This document shows positions 18,726 to 27,454 of a DNA stretch of 64,000 nucleotides, one piece after another. This stretch comes from Paracoccus onubensis (GTDB lineage: Bacteria > Pseudomonadota > Alphaproteobacteria > Rhodobacterales > Rhodobacteraceae). The stretch is taken from positions 105,699-169,698 of the forward strand of contig NZ_QZCG01000012.1 in assembly GCF_003591515.1 (NCBI RefSeq). The letters are read 5' to 3'. Numbering within the stretch: position 1 is the first letter of the stretch; every line of letters starts with the position of its first letter. Both the position numbers and the translations under genes were made by a program. A model generated the notes under the pieces. The model searched no databases. It was not told the origin of the DNA and worked only from the letters and a program-made list of their open reading frames with translations.

Positions 18726-18797
18726 GCCTGCCCTCACTCGCCGGGGCCTCTCGCATGTTTTGCGCGTTTGGCCTGGCTTAGCTGAAAGGACGTTTTG

Positions 18798-20090
18798 ATG
18801 GCTGATTCCAATAATGCCACACTGCGACTTAATAATGCCGAATATGAATTACCGATTCTTACACCGACTCAGGGGCCGAACGTTCTGGATATCCGTAAAT
18901 TATACGGTCAGGCCGATGTGTTCACCTATGATCCCGGCTTCACATCCACTGCCAGCTGCGATTCGACGATAACCTATATCGATGGCGACAAGGGCGAATT
19001 GTGGTATCGCGGCTACCCGATCGAGCAACTGGCACAAAATTCCAATTATATCGAGGTTTGCTATCTTCTGCTTTACGGCGAACTGCCCAGCGCAGAGCAA
19101 CTGACTGATTTTCAAAGCCGTGTCACGCGCCACACCATGGTGCATGAGCAGATGCACAATTTCTTCCGGGGATTCCGCCGTGACAGCCATCCGATGGCTA
19201 CGATGGTGGGGGTCGTCGGTGCAATGTCGGCTTTTTATCACGATTCGACCGATATCGGTGACGAATGGCAGCGTGAAGTGGCCGCGATCCGGCTGATCGC
19301 CAAGCTGCCGACGATTGCTGCAATGGCCTATAAATACGCGATCGGCCAGCCTTTCGTGTATCCCGACAACGAACTCGACTATGCGTCGAATTTCCTGAAC
19401 ATGTGCTTTTCGGTTCCGGCCGAGAAATATCACGTCGATCCGGCCCTGTCGAAAGCGATGGACCGGATCTTCACGCTTCATGCCGATCATGAACAGAACG
19501 CCTCGACTTCGACGGTGCGTCTGGCCGGATCTTCGGGCGCGAATCCCTTTGCCTGTATCGCGGCGGGGATTGCCTGTCTCTGGGGGCCGGCACATGGTGG
19601 CGCCAATCAGGCCTGTCTTGAAATGCTGCGTGAGATCGGGACCGTTGACCGCATTCCGGAATATATCGAAAAAGCCAAGGACAAGGACGATCCGTTCCGG
19701 CTGATGGGTTTCGGTCACCGGGTCTACAAGAATTTCGATCCGCGTGCGAAGGTCATGAAAGAATCCGCCGATGAGGTTCTGGACCTTCTGGGCATCCGCA
19801 ACAACCCGACGCTTCAGGTTGCCAAGGAGCTTGAGAAGATCGCCCTCGAGGATGAGTATTTCGTATCCAAGAAGCTTTATCCGAATGTCGATTTTTATTC
19901 GGGCATCATCCTTTCGGCTATGGGCTTCCCGACCTCGATGTTCACGCCGATCTTCGCCTTGTCGCGCACTGTCGGCTGGATCGCGCAGTGGAAAGAAATG
20001 ATCAGCGATCCGCAGAACAAGATCGGCCGCCCCCGGCAGCTTTATGTCGGCAGTGACAAGCGGGATTATGTCGAGCTCGCCAAACGCTGA
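18798..20090 (+). CDS. gltA: Citrate synthase
   Basis: A 430-residue type II citrate synthase that condenses oxaloacetate with acetyl-CoA to start the TCA cycle. Catalytic motifs are LWGPAHGGANQACLEM with its His, and GFGHRVYKNFDPRAKVMK with the second His and the Asp. GELWYRGYPIEQLA near residue 60 is typical. GAAAGGA at 18784-18790 puts ATG 18798 at a good distance; the in-frame TTG at 18795 is a poorer start. A strong terminator follows. Confidence 0.98.
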   Translation: MADSNNATLRLNNAEYELPILTPTQGPNVLDIRKLYGQADVFTYDPGFTSTASCDSTITYIDGDKGELWYRGYPIEQLAQNSNYIEVCYLLLYGELPSAEQLTDFQSRVTRHTMVHEQMHNFFRGFRRDSHPMATMVGVVGAMSAFYHDSTDIGDEWQREVAAIRLIAKLPTIAAMAYKYAIGQPFVYPDNELDYASNFLNMCFSVPAEKYHVDPALSKAMDRIFTLHADHEQNASTSTVRLAGSSGANPFACIAAGIACLWGPAHGGANQACLEMLREIGTVDRIPEYIEKAKDKDDPFRLMGFGHRVYKNFDPRAKVMKESADEVLDLLGIRNNPTLQVAKELEKIALEDEYFVSKKLYPNVDFYSGIILSAMGFPTSMFTPIFALSRTVGWIAQWKEMISDPQNKIGRPRQLYVGSDKRDYVELAKR

Positions 20091-20113
20091 CCGGTCTGGA
20101 TGACATGGAATAG

Positions 20114-20137
20114 AGGGCCTCTTCGGAGGCCCTTTTT
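20114..20137 (+). terminator. Rho-independent terminator of gltA
   Basis: AGGGCCTC (20114-20121), TTCG tetraloop, GAGGCCCT (20126-20133), then a T run to 20137. This is a textbook intrinsic terminator 23 bases after the gltA stop. Confidence 0.95.
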
Positions 20138-20184
20138 CGTCGCGGGGCTTGCGCCGGGGGAATGGCAATGGCAAGTGATCTGAT

Positions 20185-20856
20185 ATGAGTGAAAATGACA
20201 AACCGGACTCTCTCAAACTCGCCGTGATTACCGGCGCTTCGCGCGGGCTTGGGGCGGCTTTGGCCGAGGAACTGGCGGCGCGCGGATATCATGTGCTTGC
20301 GGTGGCCCGCACAGTCGGAGCGCTTGAAGAACTGGATGATCGTATTCGGGTGACGGGTGGCGCGGCCACTTTGGCGCCAATGGATGTGGGCGAAGCCCCC
20401 GCGATGCAGCAATTGGCCGAGGCGATCGCGAAGCGCTGGGGCGGGGTGGACCTGTGGGCGCATTGCGCTGTGCATGCCGCGCCATTGTCTCCTGCGCCGC
20501 ATATAGACGGCAAGGACTGGTCGAAATCGCTGCTGGTCAATACCGAAGCCGTGCGCGGGCTGATCGTTCTGCTGGAACCTTTGCTGCGCGCGCGTGACGG
20601 AACCGCGCTGTTCTTTGACGATGCCCGTGCCGGGCAGAAATTTTTTGGCGCATATGGCGCAAGCAAGGCAGCCCAGATTGCGCTTGCGAAAAGCTGGCGG
20701 GCCGAGACGGTCAATACCGGCCCGCGCGTGGTCATCGCCGAGCCGGCTCCGATGCCGACCTCGGTAAGGGCAAGATTCTTTCCGGGCGAGGATTCTGAAA
20801 CATTGAAGCCGTGCAAATCCGAGGCTGCACGGATCCTGGATGACCTTGCGGAGTAG
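20185..20856 (+). CDS. SDR family NAD(P)-dependent oxidoreductase
   Basis: A 223-residue short-chain dehydrogenase. The nucleotide motif TGASRGLG is at about residues 16-23, followed by the acidic/basic switch region VLAVARTVG that hints at NADP. The usual NNAG motif is replaced by AHCAVHAAP, and the catalytic YGASK is at about residue 155. The protein is shorter than most SDRs, with a short C-terminal tail. It is expressed separately from gltA, whose terminator ends 47 bases upstream. The substrate is unknown, and the altered NNAG motif makes the activity less certain. Confidence 0.85.
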   Translation: MSENDKPDSLKLAVITGASRGLGAALAEELAARGYHVLAVARTVGALEELDDRIRVTGGAATLAPMDVGEAPAMQQLAEAIAKRWGGVDLWAHCAVHAAPLSPAPHIDGKDWSKSLLVNTEAVRGLIVLLEPLLRARDGTALFFDDARAGQKFFGAYGASKAAQIALAKSWRAETVNTGPRVVIAEPAPMPTSVRARFFPGEDSETLKPCKSEAARILDDLAE

Positions 20857-20881
20857 CAGTTCGGGCGGAATGATGGACGAA

Positions 20882-20900
20882 AGAGGGGCGCTGCCCCTCT
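20882..20900. terminator. Hairpin between convergent genes
   Basis: AGAGGGGC (20882-20889) pairs with GCCCCTCT (20893-20900) across a 3-base loop. It lies between the convergent SDR and aminopeptidase genes and could end either transcript, but no T run follows on the plus strand. Confidence 0.45.
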
Positions 20901-20954
20901 CGTCGCGATGCTCCTCACGCTCCGGAATATCTGCGTGAAGAAGAAGCAGGTTTC

Positions 20955-22757
20955 TCAGGCGATGGGTGCGGTGGCCCGATGCAGCCAGTTCCGGGTTTCG
21001 GAATCAAGCAGCGGGGAAAGTTCATCGCGGACGCGCATGTGATAGTGATCGAGCCATTCCGCCTCGTCACGGGACAGTGCCTGCCGATCGATGCACCGCC
21101 TGTCGATCGGGCAGAGCGTTAGCGTTTCGAAGCCCAGCATGTTGCGGCCCGGCTCGGCCTCGGCCGTGGTGACCGCAAGCAGGTTCTCGATCCGGATTCC
21201 AAAGGCGTTTTCGCGGTAATATCCCGGCTCGTTGGACAGGATCATGCCGGTTTCAAGCGGCAGGTCGCTGATACGGCTGATGCGGACGGGTCCTTCATGA
21301 ACGCAAAGTGCTGCGCCCACGCCGTGGCCCGTGCCATGATCGTAGTCCAGCCCCTGCGCCCACAGAAATTGCCGGGCCAGGGAATCCAGATGTGCGCCGG
21401 CGACGCCTGTCGGGAAACGGCTGCGACTGATGGCGATCATACCGCGCAGAACGGCGGTATAGGGGGCGATGGCCGCTTTCGGCGGCTGACCAAGCGGAAT
21501 AGTGCGGGTGATATCGGTGGTTCCGTCGGGATATTGTCCGCCGGAATCGATCAGCAGCATGTCATTTTCGGCCAGTCGGCGGTTGCTGGATTCCGTGACG
21601 CGATAATGCACGATGGCACCATTCGGTCCGGCGCCGCTGATCGTATCGAAACTGATATCGATGATCCCCTCGTCGCGGCGCAGGGATTCGAGTTTCCGCA
21701 CCACGTCGATTTCGGTCAGACTCGACGGCGGGGTGCTGTCCAGCCATGCCAGCAGGCGGGTCATCGCCACGCCGTCACGCAGATGCGCGGCATGCATTCC
21801 CTTTAACTCAACGCTGTTTTTCCGGGCCTTCGGCAGGATAGCGGGATCCGGGGCGCTGGCAATCGCGGTTCCGGCCTGTTCCAGCAGGCGAAAAGCTGCC
21901 TCTGGCGCGGTTGCGGGATCAAGCCGGATGGTGCCATCCAGATTCTGCAAGGCAGCGGCCATTTCTCCGGGGGGGCGGATGGTCACGTCATTACCCAGCT
22001 TTTCGCGCAGTTGACCGTCGAATTTCACGGGATCGGCGAAGAGCGCGACATGGCCGTCATCCGACAGAATCGCAAAGCTTTGCACGATGGGATTCTTGGG
22101 CACATCCGTGCCGCGGATATTCAGCAGCCACGAAATGGAGTCGGGTAGGGACAGGAAGGCGGCGGATTGCCCGCAATCGCGCAGCCCTGCCGCCAGCCGT
22201 GCCCGCTTGTCAGCCGAGCTCTCGCCCGCGAAGGCGTCGTCATGCGCCCGTGCCTGGCCTTGCGGCGGCGCGGGACGGTCGGGCCAGATCGCGTCGACCG
22301 GATTGCTTTCGACTGCGATCAATTCGATGCCGCTGTTTTCAAGCCCCTTGCGCATCGCCTCGATTTCCTTGCGGGTATGCAGCCACGGATCGAAGCCCGC
22401 CCGTCCGCCATCGGGCAATGCCTCGCGAAGCCAGACCGAGGGCCGGGTTTCCGGCCAGGGAACCGGAGTGAAATGCGCAAGGTCGATCTGCGATTTCACC
22501 TGTACGCGGTAGCGTCCGTCGATGAACACTCCGGCCTGTTCACGTGTGATGATCGCAAATCCCGCGCTGCCGGTGAAACCGGTCAGCCATGCCAGCCGGG
22601 CATCGGCATCGGCGACATATTCGCCCTGATGCGCGTCGGCGCGTGGGACGAAGAAGGCATCAAGCTTCATCGCTGCCATACGTTCTCGCAGCGTGTTGAG
22701 ACGAGTCGCGTGATCGCCGCCGCCCGCCGGATCTTCGAAAGATTGAAATGCGCTCAC
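20955..22757 (-). CDS. pepP: Xaa-Pro aminopeptidase (M24B, aminopeptidase P)
   Basis: A 600-residue metallopeptidase that removes N-terminal residues preceding proline. It has two creatinase-like N-terminal domains and an M24 pita-bread catalytic domain. Metal ligands are visible in LIDSGGQYPDGTTDITRT (two Asp), HGTGHGVGAALCVHEG (His), LSNEPGYY (Glu) and IRIENLL (Glu). The C-terminal WLDHYH segment is typical of the long, eukaryote-like form. I chose the GTG at 22755-22757, which overlaps the stop of the upstream hydrolase as GTGA and implies translational coupling. A longer frame exists but overlaps that gene. Confidence 0.93.
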   Translation of the reverse strand: MSAFQSFEDPAGGGDHATRLNTLRERMAAMKLDAFFVPRADAHQGEYVADADARLAWLTGFTGSAGFAIITREQAGVFIDGRYRVQVKSQIDLAHFTPVPWPETRPSVWLREALPDGGRAGFDPWLHTRKEIEAMRKGLENSGIELIAVESNPVDAIWPDRPAPPQGQARAHDDAFAGESSADKRARLAAGLRDCGQSAAFLSLPDSISWLLNIRGTDVPKNPIVQSFAILSDDGHVALFADPVKFDGQLREKLGNDVTIRPPGEMAAALQNLDGTIRLDPATAPEAAFRLLEQAGTAIASAPDPAILPKARKNSVELKGMHAAHLRDGVAMTRLLAWLDSTPPSSLTEIDVVRKLESLRRDEGIIDISFDTISGAGPNGAIVHYRVTESSNRRLAENDMLLIDSGGQYPDGTTDITRTIPLGQPPKAAIAPYTAVLRGMIAISRSRFPTGVAGAHLDSLARQFLWAQGLDYDHGTGHGVGAALCVHEGPVRISRISDLPLETGMILSNEPGYYRENAFGIRIENLLAVTTAEAEPGRNMLGFETLTLCPIDRRCIDRQALSRDEAEWLDHYHMRVRDELSPLLDSETRNWLHRATAPIA

Positions 22758-23446
22758 AATTCGATGACCTTCAGAATCTCGGGCTCGATCACGGTGACGC
22801 CGGGAAGGCCGCTGGCTAAAGCCTCTGCCGATTGTTCCAGCAGGGGGAAAGTTTTGTAGTGGCAAGGAATGACAGTCTTGAAGTCGAAATATTTTTTTGC
22901 GGCGAAGGCGGCGCGTTTCATATCCATGGTGAAATGGCCCCCGGCGCAGAGAATGCCGATATCGGGCTGATGATACTCGGCCATCCATTCCATATCGGCC
23001 ATGATGTCGGTATCGCCGCTGACATAGATCACATGCCCTTCACCGGCGATCATGTAGCCCGATTCATGACCGGCATAGATCGGCCCGTCGGCTCCGTCCA
23101 TCGAGCTGGAATGGCAGGCATTGACCATGGTCACCTGAGCGCCGCCAAGATCGATGGTGCCGCCCTTGTTGAAGCCGATGCCTTCGACGTTTTCATGCGT
23201 GGTCCAGTGGTTGATCAGGTCATAGATGCCGGCAATCGGAATGTTCAGTTCCTTTGCGATGGGCAAGGCGTCTGCGACGTGATCCCCATGACCGTGGGTC
23301 AGCAGGATATGGGTTGCGCCGGAGATTGCTTCCTGCCGCCTGTCTTCCGGGAAGACCGGATTGCCGGTCATCCAGGGATCGATCAGGATCACCGCATTCT
23401 CGATTTCAAGCCGAAAGCCGGAATGTCCAAGCCAGTTCAGTTTCAT
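22754..23446 (-). CDS. UPF0173 metal-dependent hydrolase
   Basis: A 230-residue metallo-beta-lactamase fold protein of the UPF0173 family. The metal-binding HGHGDH is at residues 51-56; NACHSS, SGDTDIM and a late PCHYKTF carry further ligands. The start MKLNWLGHSGFRLE is typical. The physiological substrate of the family is unknown. It is coupled by a 4-base overlap to the aminopeptidase P gene, so both are probably made together. Confidence 0.93.
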   Translation of the reverse strand: MKLNWLGHSGFRLEIENAVILIDPWMTGNPVFPEDRRQEAISGATHILLTHGHGDHVADALPIAKELNIPIAGIYDLINHWTTHENVEGIGFNKGGTIDLGGAQVTMVNACHSSSMDGADGPIYAGHESGYMIAGEGHVIYVSGDTDIMADMEWMAEYHQPDIGILCAGGHFTMDMKRAAFAAKKYFDFKTVIPCHYKTFPLLEQSAEALASGLPGVTVIEPEILKVIEL

Positions 23447-23549
23447 CGCAATCTCCTTTCTGGAACTTGCGCGCAGGTTAGCGCGGGCGTCCAGCCGTGG
23501 CCAGCCGCAGTTTGAGCGGGCAGGGCAGGGAATGGCGTGAGGCCGGGCG

Positions 23550-23975
23550 TCAGTCGTTTCGAGCCGGGGGTGCAGTATCGGAACCGGCCGCGGCAGGAGC
23601 GTCCTTTGCGGGTGCTGCGGCTGGTTCCGGGGCCTCGGGTTTCGCCTGGACAGGCCGGATCTCGGGTTCGCGCCGCTCTTCGCCGGCCGGATCGGTCGGC
23701 GCGGCTGCTGCGGAAACCGAAGATGCGCTGTCTTCCCCGGCCTGCGACGTCGCGCGGCGGAAAATCAGGAGATTGTGATAGACGGTCGAGCGGCCGGTCA
23801 GCCCGGTTCGTTCCTCGCTGGGCAGGACATCGGCGCGAATATATTCCCACCCATCCGCAGCCATCCGGTTGAGTTCGTCCGACAGCGCCAGCGCATAGCG
23901 TTCAGCCGGTGTTTTGGCGTCTTTTGCTTTCTCGCCACGGGTGGGGGCCGGGATGGCGGTATATTCGAATTGCAT
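23550..23975 (-). CDS. DUF4177 domain protein
   Basis: A 141-residue protein. The first 70 residues (QFEYTAIPAPTRGEKAK, ADGWEYIRADVLP, STVYHNLLIFRR) match the small DUF4177 fold, here with a Rhodobacterales-type N-terminus. The rest is a disordered Ala/Pro/Glu tail. AGGA sits seven bases before ATG 23975; the ATG at 23990 carries that Shine-Dalgarno within its own codons, so the shorter start is preferred. It follows gatB by 40 bases on the same strand. Function unknown. Confidence 0.8.
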   Translation of the reverse strand: MQFEYTAIPAPTRGEKAKDAKTPAERYALALSDELNRMAADGWEYIRADVLPSEERTGLTGRSTVYHNLLIFRRATSQAGEDSASSVSAAAAPTDPAGEERREPEIRPVQAKPEAPEPAAAPAKDAPAAAGSDTAPPARND

Positions 23976-24015
23976 GCTTTGATCCTGCATCACATTATCG
24001 CGCCGGGCGACCGGA

Positions 24016-25530
24016 TTATTCGCCCAGCTTCTTGCTGACAAGTTCATTGACCGCCGCCGGGTTTGCCTTGCCGCCGGTGGCTTTCAGCACCTGTCCGACG
24101 AACCAGCCCGCCAGCTTGGGATTTTGCTTTGCCTTTTCGACCTGACCGGGATTCGCGGCGATGATCTCATCGACGGCCTTTTCGATCGCACCCAGATCGG
24201 TGACCTGTTTCATGCCGCGGGACTCGATGATCTGAGCCGGATCGCCGCCCTCGGTCCAGAGGATCTCGAACAGATCCTTGGCGATCTTGCCCGAGATGTC
24301 GCCCTTGGCGATCAGGTCGATCACCCCGCCAAGCTGACCCGAGGAAATGGGCGAAGTCTCGATGTTCAGCCCTTCCTTGTTCAACCGCCCGAACAATTCA
24401 TTGATGACCCAGTTCGCGGCCTGCTTGCCATCGCGACCTTGCGCCACCTCTTCGAAGAAATTGGCGTTCTCGACATCGGCGGTCAGGACACCGGCATCAT
24501 ATTCCGACAAGCCCATGTCGCGCACGAAGCGGGCTTTCTTTTCGTCCGGCAGTTCGGGCATGCTGGCCGCGATATCGTCGACCCATGCCTGTTTGATTTC
24601 CAGCGGCAGCAGGTCGGGATCGGGGAAATAGCGATAATCATGCGCCTCTTCCTTGCTGCGCATGGACCGGGTTTCGCCCTTGTCGGGATCGTAAAGCCGG
24701 GTCTCCTGCACGACCTTGCCGCCATCCTCGACAATGGCGATCTGGCGGCGGGCCTCAACGTCGATGGCCTGCTGAATGAAGCGCATCGAGTTCATGTTCT
24801 TGATCTCGCACCGGGTGCCCAGATGGCTGAAATCGCCCGTTTCGATATATTTCTCATAGGCGCCCGGAGGGCAGATCGAGACATTTACATCTGCGCGCAG
24901 ATTGCCGTTCTGCATATTGCCGTCGCAGGTGCCCAGATAGCGCATGATCTGGCGCAGTTTGACGACATAGGCGGCGGCTTCCTCGGGGCTGCGGATATCG
25001 GGGCGGCTGACGATTTCCATCAGGGCGACTCCGGTCCGGTTCAGATCCACGAATGACATGTTCGGATCCATGTCATGGATCGATTTTCCGGCGTCCTGTT
25101 CGATATGGATCCGCTCGATCCGCACGCGGCGGGCGACGCCGGGGGCCATGTCCACGATCACCTCGCCCTCGCCGACGATGGGATGATAAAGCTGGCTGAT
25201 CTGATAACCCTGCGGCAGGTCGGGATAGAAGTAATTCTTGCGGTCAAAGGCCGAACGCAGGTTGATCGCCGCTTTCAGGCCAAGGCCGGTGCGTACCGCC
25301 TGCGCCACGCAGAATTCGTTGATGACCGGCAGCATTCCCGGCATGGCAGCATCCACGAAGGCGACATTGCTGTTCGGCTCGGCCCCGAATTCGGTCGATG
25401 CGCCCGAGAACAGCTTGGCCTTGCTTGCGACCTGCGCATGCACCTCGAGTCCGATGACCAGCTCCCAGTCACCCTTGGCGCCGGCGATGGTTTTCGGTTC
25501 AGGAGCGGTGAAGGACAGATGGTCAAGCAT
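24016..25530 (-). CDS. gatB: Asp-tRNA(Asn)/Glu-tRNA(Gln) amidotransferase subunit B
   Basis: A 504-residue GatB, the kinase/tRNA-binding subunit of GatCAB that amidates mischarged Glu-tRNA-Gln or Asp-tRNA-Asn. Motifs: WELVIGLEVHAQV near residue 25, KNYFYPDLPQGYQISQ, DLNRTGVALMEIVSRPD, and the YqeY-like C-terminal tail domain ending NPKLAGWFVGQVLKATGGKA. ATG 25530 gives the usual N-terminus. gatA and gatC are not in this window. The non-discriminating GltX needed for the Gln route may be the one at 17328-18725, but this is inference. Confidence 0.97.
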   Translation of the reverse strand: MLDHLSFTAPEPKTIAGAKGDWELVIGLEVHAQVASKAKLFSGASTEFGAEPNSNVAFVDAAMPGMLPVINEFCVAQAVRTGLGLKAAINLRSAFDRKNYFYPDLPQGYQISQLYHPIVGEGEVIVDMAPGVARRVRIERIHIEQDAGKSIHDMDPNMSFVDLNRTGVALMEIVSRPDIRSPEEAAAYVVKLRQIMRYLGTCDGNMQNGNLRADVNVSICPPGAYEKYIETGDFSHLGTRCEIKNMNSMRFIQQAIDVEARRQIAIVEDGGKVVQETRLYDPDKGETRSMRSKEEAHDYRYFPDPDLLPLEIKQAWVDDIAASMPELPDEKKARFVRDMGLSEYDAGVLTADVENANFFEEVAQGRDGKQAANWVINELFGRLNKEGLNIETSPISSGQLGGVIDLIAKGDISGKIAKDLFEILWTEGGDPAQIIESRGMKQVTDLGAIEKAVDEIIAANPGQVEKAKQNPKLAGWFVGQVLKATGGKANPAAVNELVSKKLGE

Positions 25531-25815
25531 GAAAATCTCGTTGTCGCTGTGGCGGTGTTGCAGCGGTTTTAGGGCAGCGCGCGGCACTTGTCACGAGGCG
25601 CGATGCGATAAGATTGCGGCGGTTGTTTGGTCGGCCTAAGGCGCCGGATCAAATCGTCAGGCGATGAAACACCCCTGATCACGCGATATCTCTGCCCAAA
25701 TGCCGGGTGAGTTGCGCGATTCTGGCGTGAAATCGCCGATGCCGGCCCGGAAAGCTTGCATGACTTGCATTTGCCGTTAAGGCGTTTTGCGTCGAAACTG
25801 CCTTACGGGGATTTA

Positions 25816-26442
25816 ATGCGTTCTGTTCTTCTGCTTGCCGCTCTGGCTTTGCTTGCCGCCTGTGACATGGAAACCGGCCCTTCATCGGAAGAGCTTGCCC
25901 GACAACAGGCGCAGCGCAATCTGCTTGCCGTCAGCCCGCCGATGCGGTGGCAGCATAAGAGCGGCTCGGATGACTGGACCCGCGCGACACTTGTGGCGCT
26001 TGAGCGCGAAGGCGTGGCGATGATGTCCCGGGTGCCGCATGATATTCAGACCTATTGCCCGAATTACGCCGAGCTTGGACGGACCGAGCGCAAGGCGTTC
26101 TGGGCCGGATTGATGTCCGCGCTTGCCAAGCATGAAAGCACCTATAACCCAAGGGCGTCGGGCGGCGGCGGTCGCTGGTTGGGTCTGATGCAGATCGCTC
26201 CGGCGACGTGGCGCAGCTATGACTGCAGCGGCCATATCACCAACGGTGCCGACAATATGAGTTGCGCGGTCAAGATCATGTCGCGTCAGGTCGGGCGGGA
26301 CAACGCGATTGCGCGCGACGGCAGCGGCGGATGGCGCGGTGTGGCGCGCGATTGGGCGCCGATGCGCAGCGCCAGCAAACGCGCGGATATCGCCGAATGG
26401 ACCAGCAGCCAGAGCTATTGCACCGCACCGGCGGAAGGCTAG
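25816..26442 (+). CDS. Lytic transglycosylase SLT-domain lipoprotein
   Basis: A 208-residue envelope protein. The N-terminus MRSVLLLAALALLAACDM is a lipoprotein signal with a lipobox at LAAC, so the mature protein is expected to be lipid-anchored. The middle carries an SLT-like lysozyme fold: ALAKHESTYNPRASGGG with the probable catalytic Glu, and GLMQIAPATWRSYDC. Four cysteines in the mature part may form disulfides. It should cleave peptidoglycan glycan strands. ATG 25816 is chosen because it starts the signal peptide and has ACGGGG before it. The 285-base gap to divergent gatB holds no recognised gene. Confidence 0.88.
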   Translation: MRSVLLLAALALLAACDMETGPSSEELARQQAQRNLLAVSPPMRWQHKSGSDDWTRATLVALEREGVAMMSRVPHDIQTYCPNYAELGRTERKAFWAGLMSALAKHESTYNPRASGGGGRWLGLMQIAPATWRSYDCSGHITNGADNMSCAVKIMSRQVGRDNAIARDGSGGWRGVARDWAPMRSASKRADIAEWTSSQSYCTAPAEG

Positions 26443-26499
26443 GCGGGCCGCGTCGCTTCCCGCTTGAGGCGAGAAAGGCTTTGTCGTAACCACTACGCT

Positions 26500-27324
26500 A
26501 TGAGAATATTATTTCTTGGCGACGTCATGGGCCGCGCAGGTCGCCGCGCGATTATCGAGAGATTGTCCGGATTGCGGCAGCGGCTTGGGGCTGATTTCGT
26601 CATTGTCAATGGCGAGAATGCCAGCGGCGGACGTGGGATTACTGCGGGTCATGCGCAATTGCTTCTGCAAGCCGGGGCGGATTGTCTGACGCTTGGCGAC
26701 CATGCATTCGATCAGAAGGATCTTCTGACCTTTGTCGAACGTGAACCGCGCATTATCCGCCCCCTGAATCTGGCGAAAGAGGCTCCGGGCAGGGGCGCGG
26801 GCGTGTTCAGTGACGCGCGGGGGCGTAAATTACTGGTGACGCAGGCGTTGGGGCAGGTGTTCATGTCGCGTCCCTATGATGACCCCTTCTCGGCGCTTGA
26901 CGGCGTGCTGCGCGCGCATCCCCGTGGCGGGATGGTACAGGCCGCGATCGTGGATTTCCATGCCGAGGCAACCAGCGAAAAGATGGGCGCGGGCCATTTT
27001 TGCGACGGGCGCGCCAGCCTTGTGGTCGGCACCCATACGCATGTCCCGACAGCCGATGCGCAAATCCTTCCGCGCGGCACCGGCTATTTGTCGGATGCGG
27101 GAATGTGCGGCGATTACAACAGCATCATCGGCATGGAAAAGACCGAGCCCCTGCGCCGCTTCGTTACCGGCATGGCCCGTGATCGGTTCACTCCGGCCGA
27201 AGGCGAGGCAAGCCTTTGCGGCGTCATGATCGAAACCGATGATCGCAGCGGCGAATGCCGGAAAATCATGCCTGTCCGGGACGGCGGACGGCTGGAGCAG
27301 ACCCATGCGAAGGCTATCGAGTGA
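26500..27324 (+). CDS. YmdB/TIGR00282-family metallophosphoesterase
   Basis: A 274-residue phosphoesterase related to Bacillus YmdB, a 2',3'-cyclic nucleotide phosphodiesterase linked to RNA turnover and signalling. Motifs: MRILFLGDVMGRAGRR at the start, VNGENASGG, TLGDHAFDQ in place of the usual GNHxWD, DFHAEATSEK, and GTHTHVPTADA. ATG 26500 gives the standard N-terminus. The first 12 residues of a longer frame have no support. It lies 57 bases after the lipoprotein gene. Confidence 0.92.
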   Translation: MRILFLGDVMGRAGRRAIIERLSGLRQRLGADFVIVNGENASGGRGITAGHAQLLLQAGADCLTLGDHAFDQKDLLTFVEREPRIIRPLNLAKEAPGRGAGVFSDARGRKLLVTQALGQVFMSRPYDDPFSALDGVLRAHPRGGMVQAAIVDFHAEATSEKMGAGHFCDGRASLVVGTHTHVPTADAQILPRGTGYLSDAGMCGDYNSIIGMEKTEPLRRFVTGMARDRFTPAEGEASLCGVMIETDDRSGECRKIMPVRDGGRLEQTHAKAIE

Positions 27325-27454
27325 CGGTTTCTTGCTGAAATGCGCCGTCCCTGCGGCGGAAGTAGGGTTTCCATTTATCTTTACTTGCGGGCGGATCGGG
27401 TTTCCGATCAAACTATGCCCATCGTGCCGATGAGGTTTATTTTGAGAGCACTAT

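Noticed and set aside
18900..20216. Long minus-strand frame over gltA
   Set aside because: Shadow of the citrate synthase gene with no recognisable domain.
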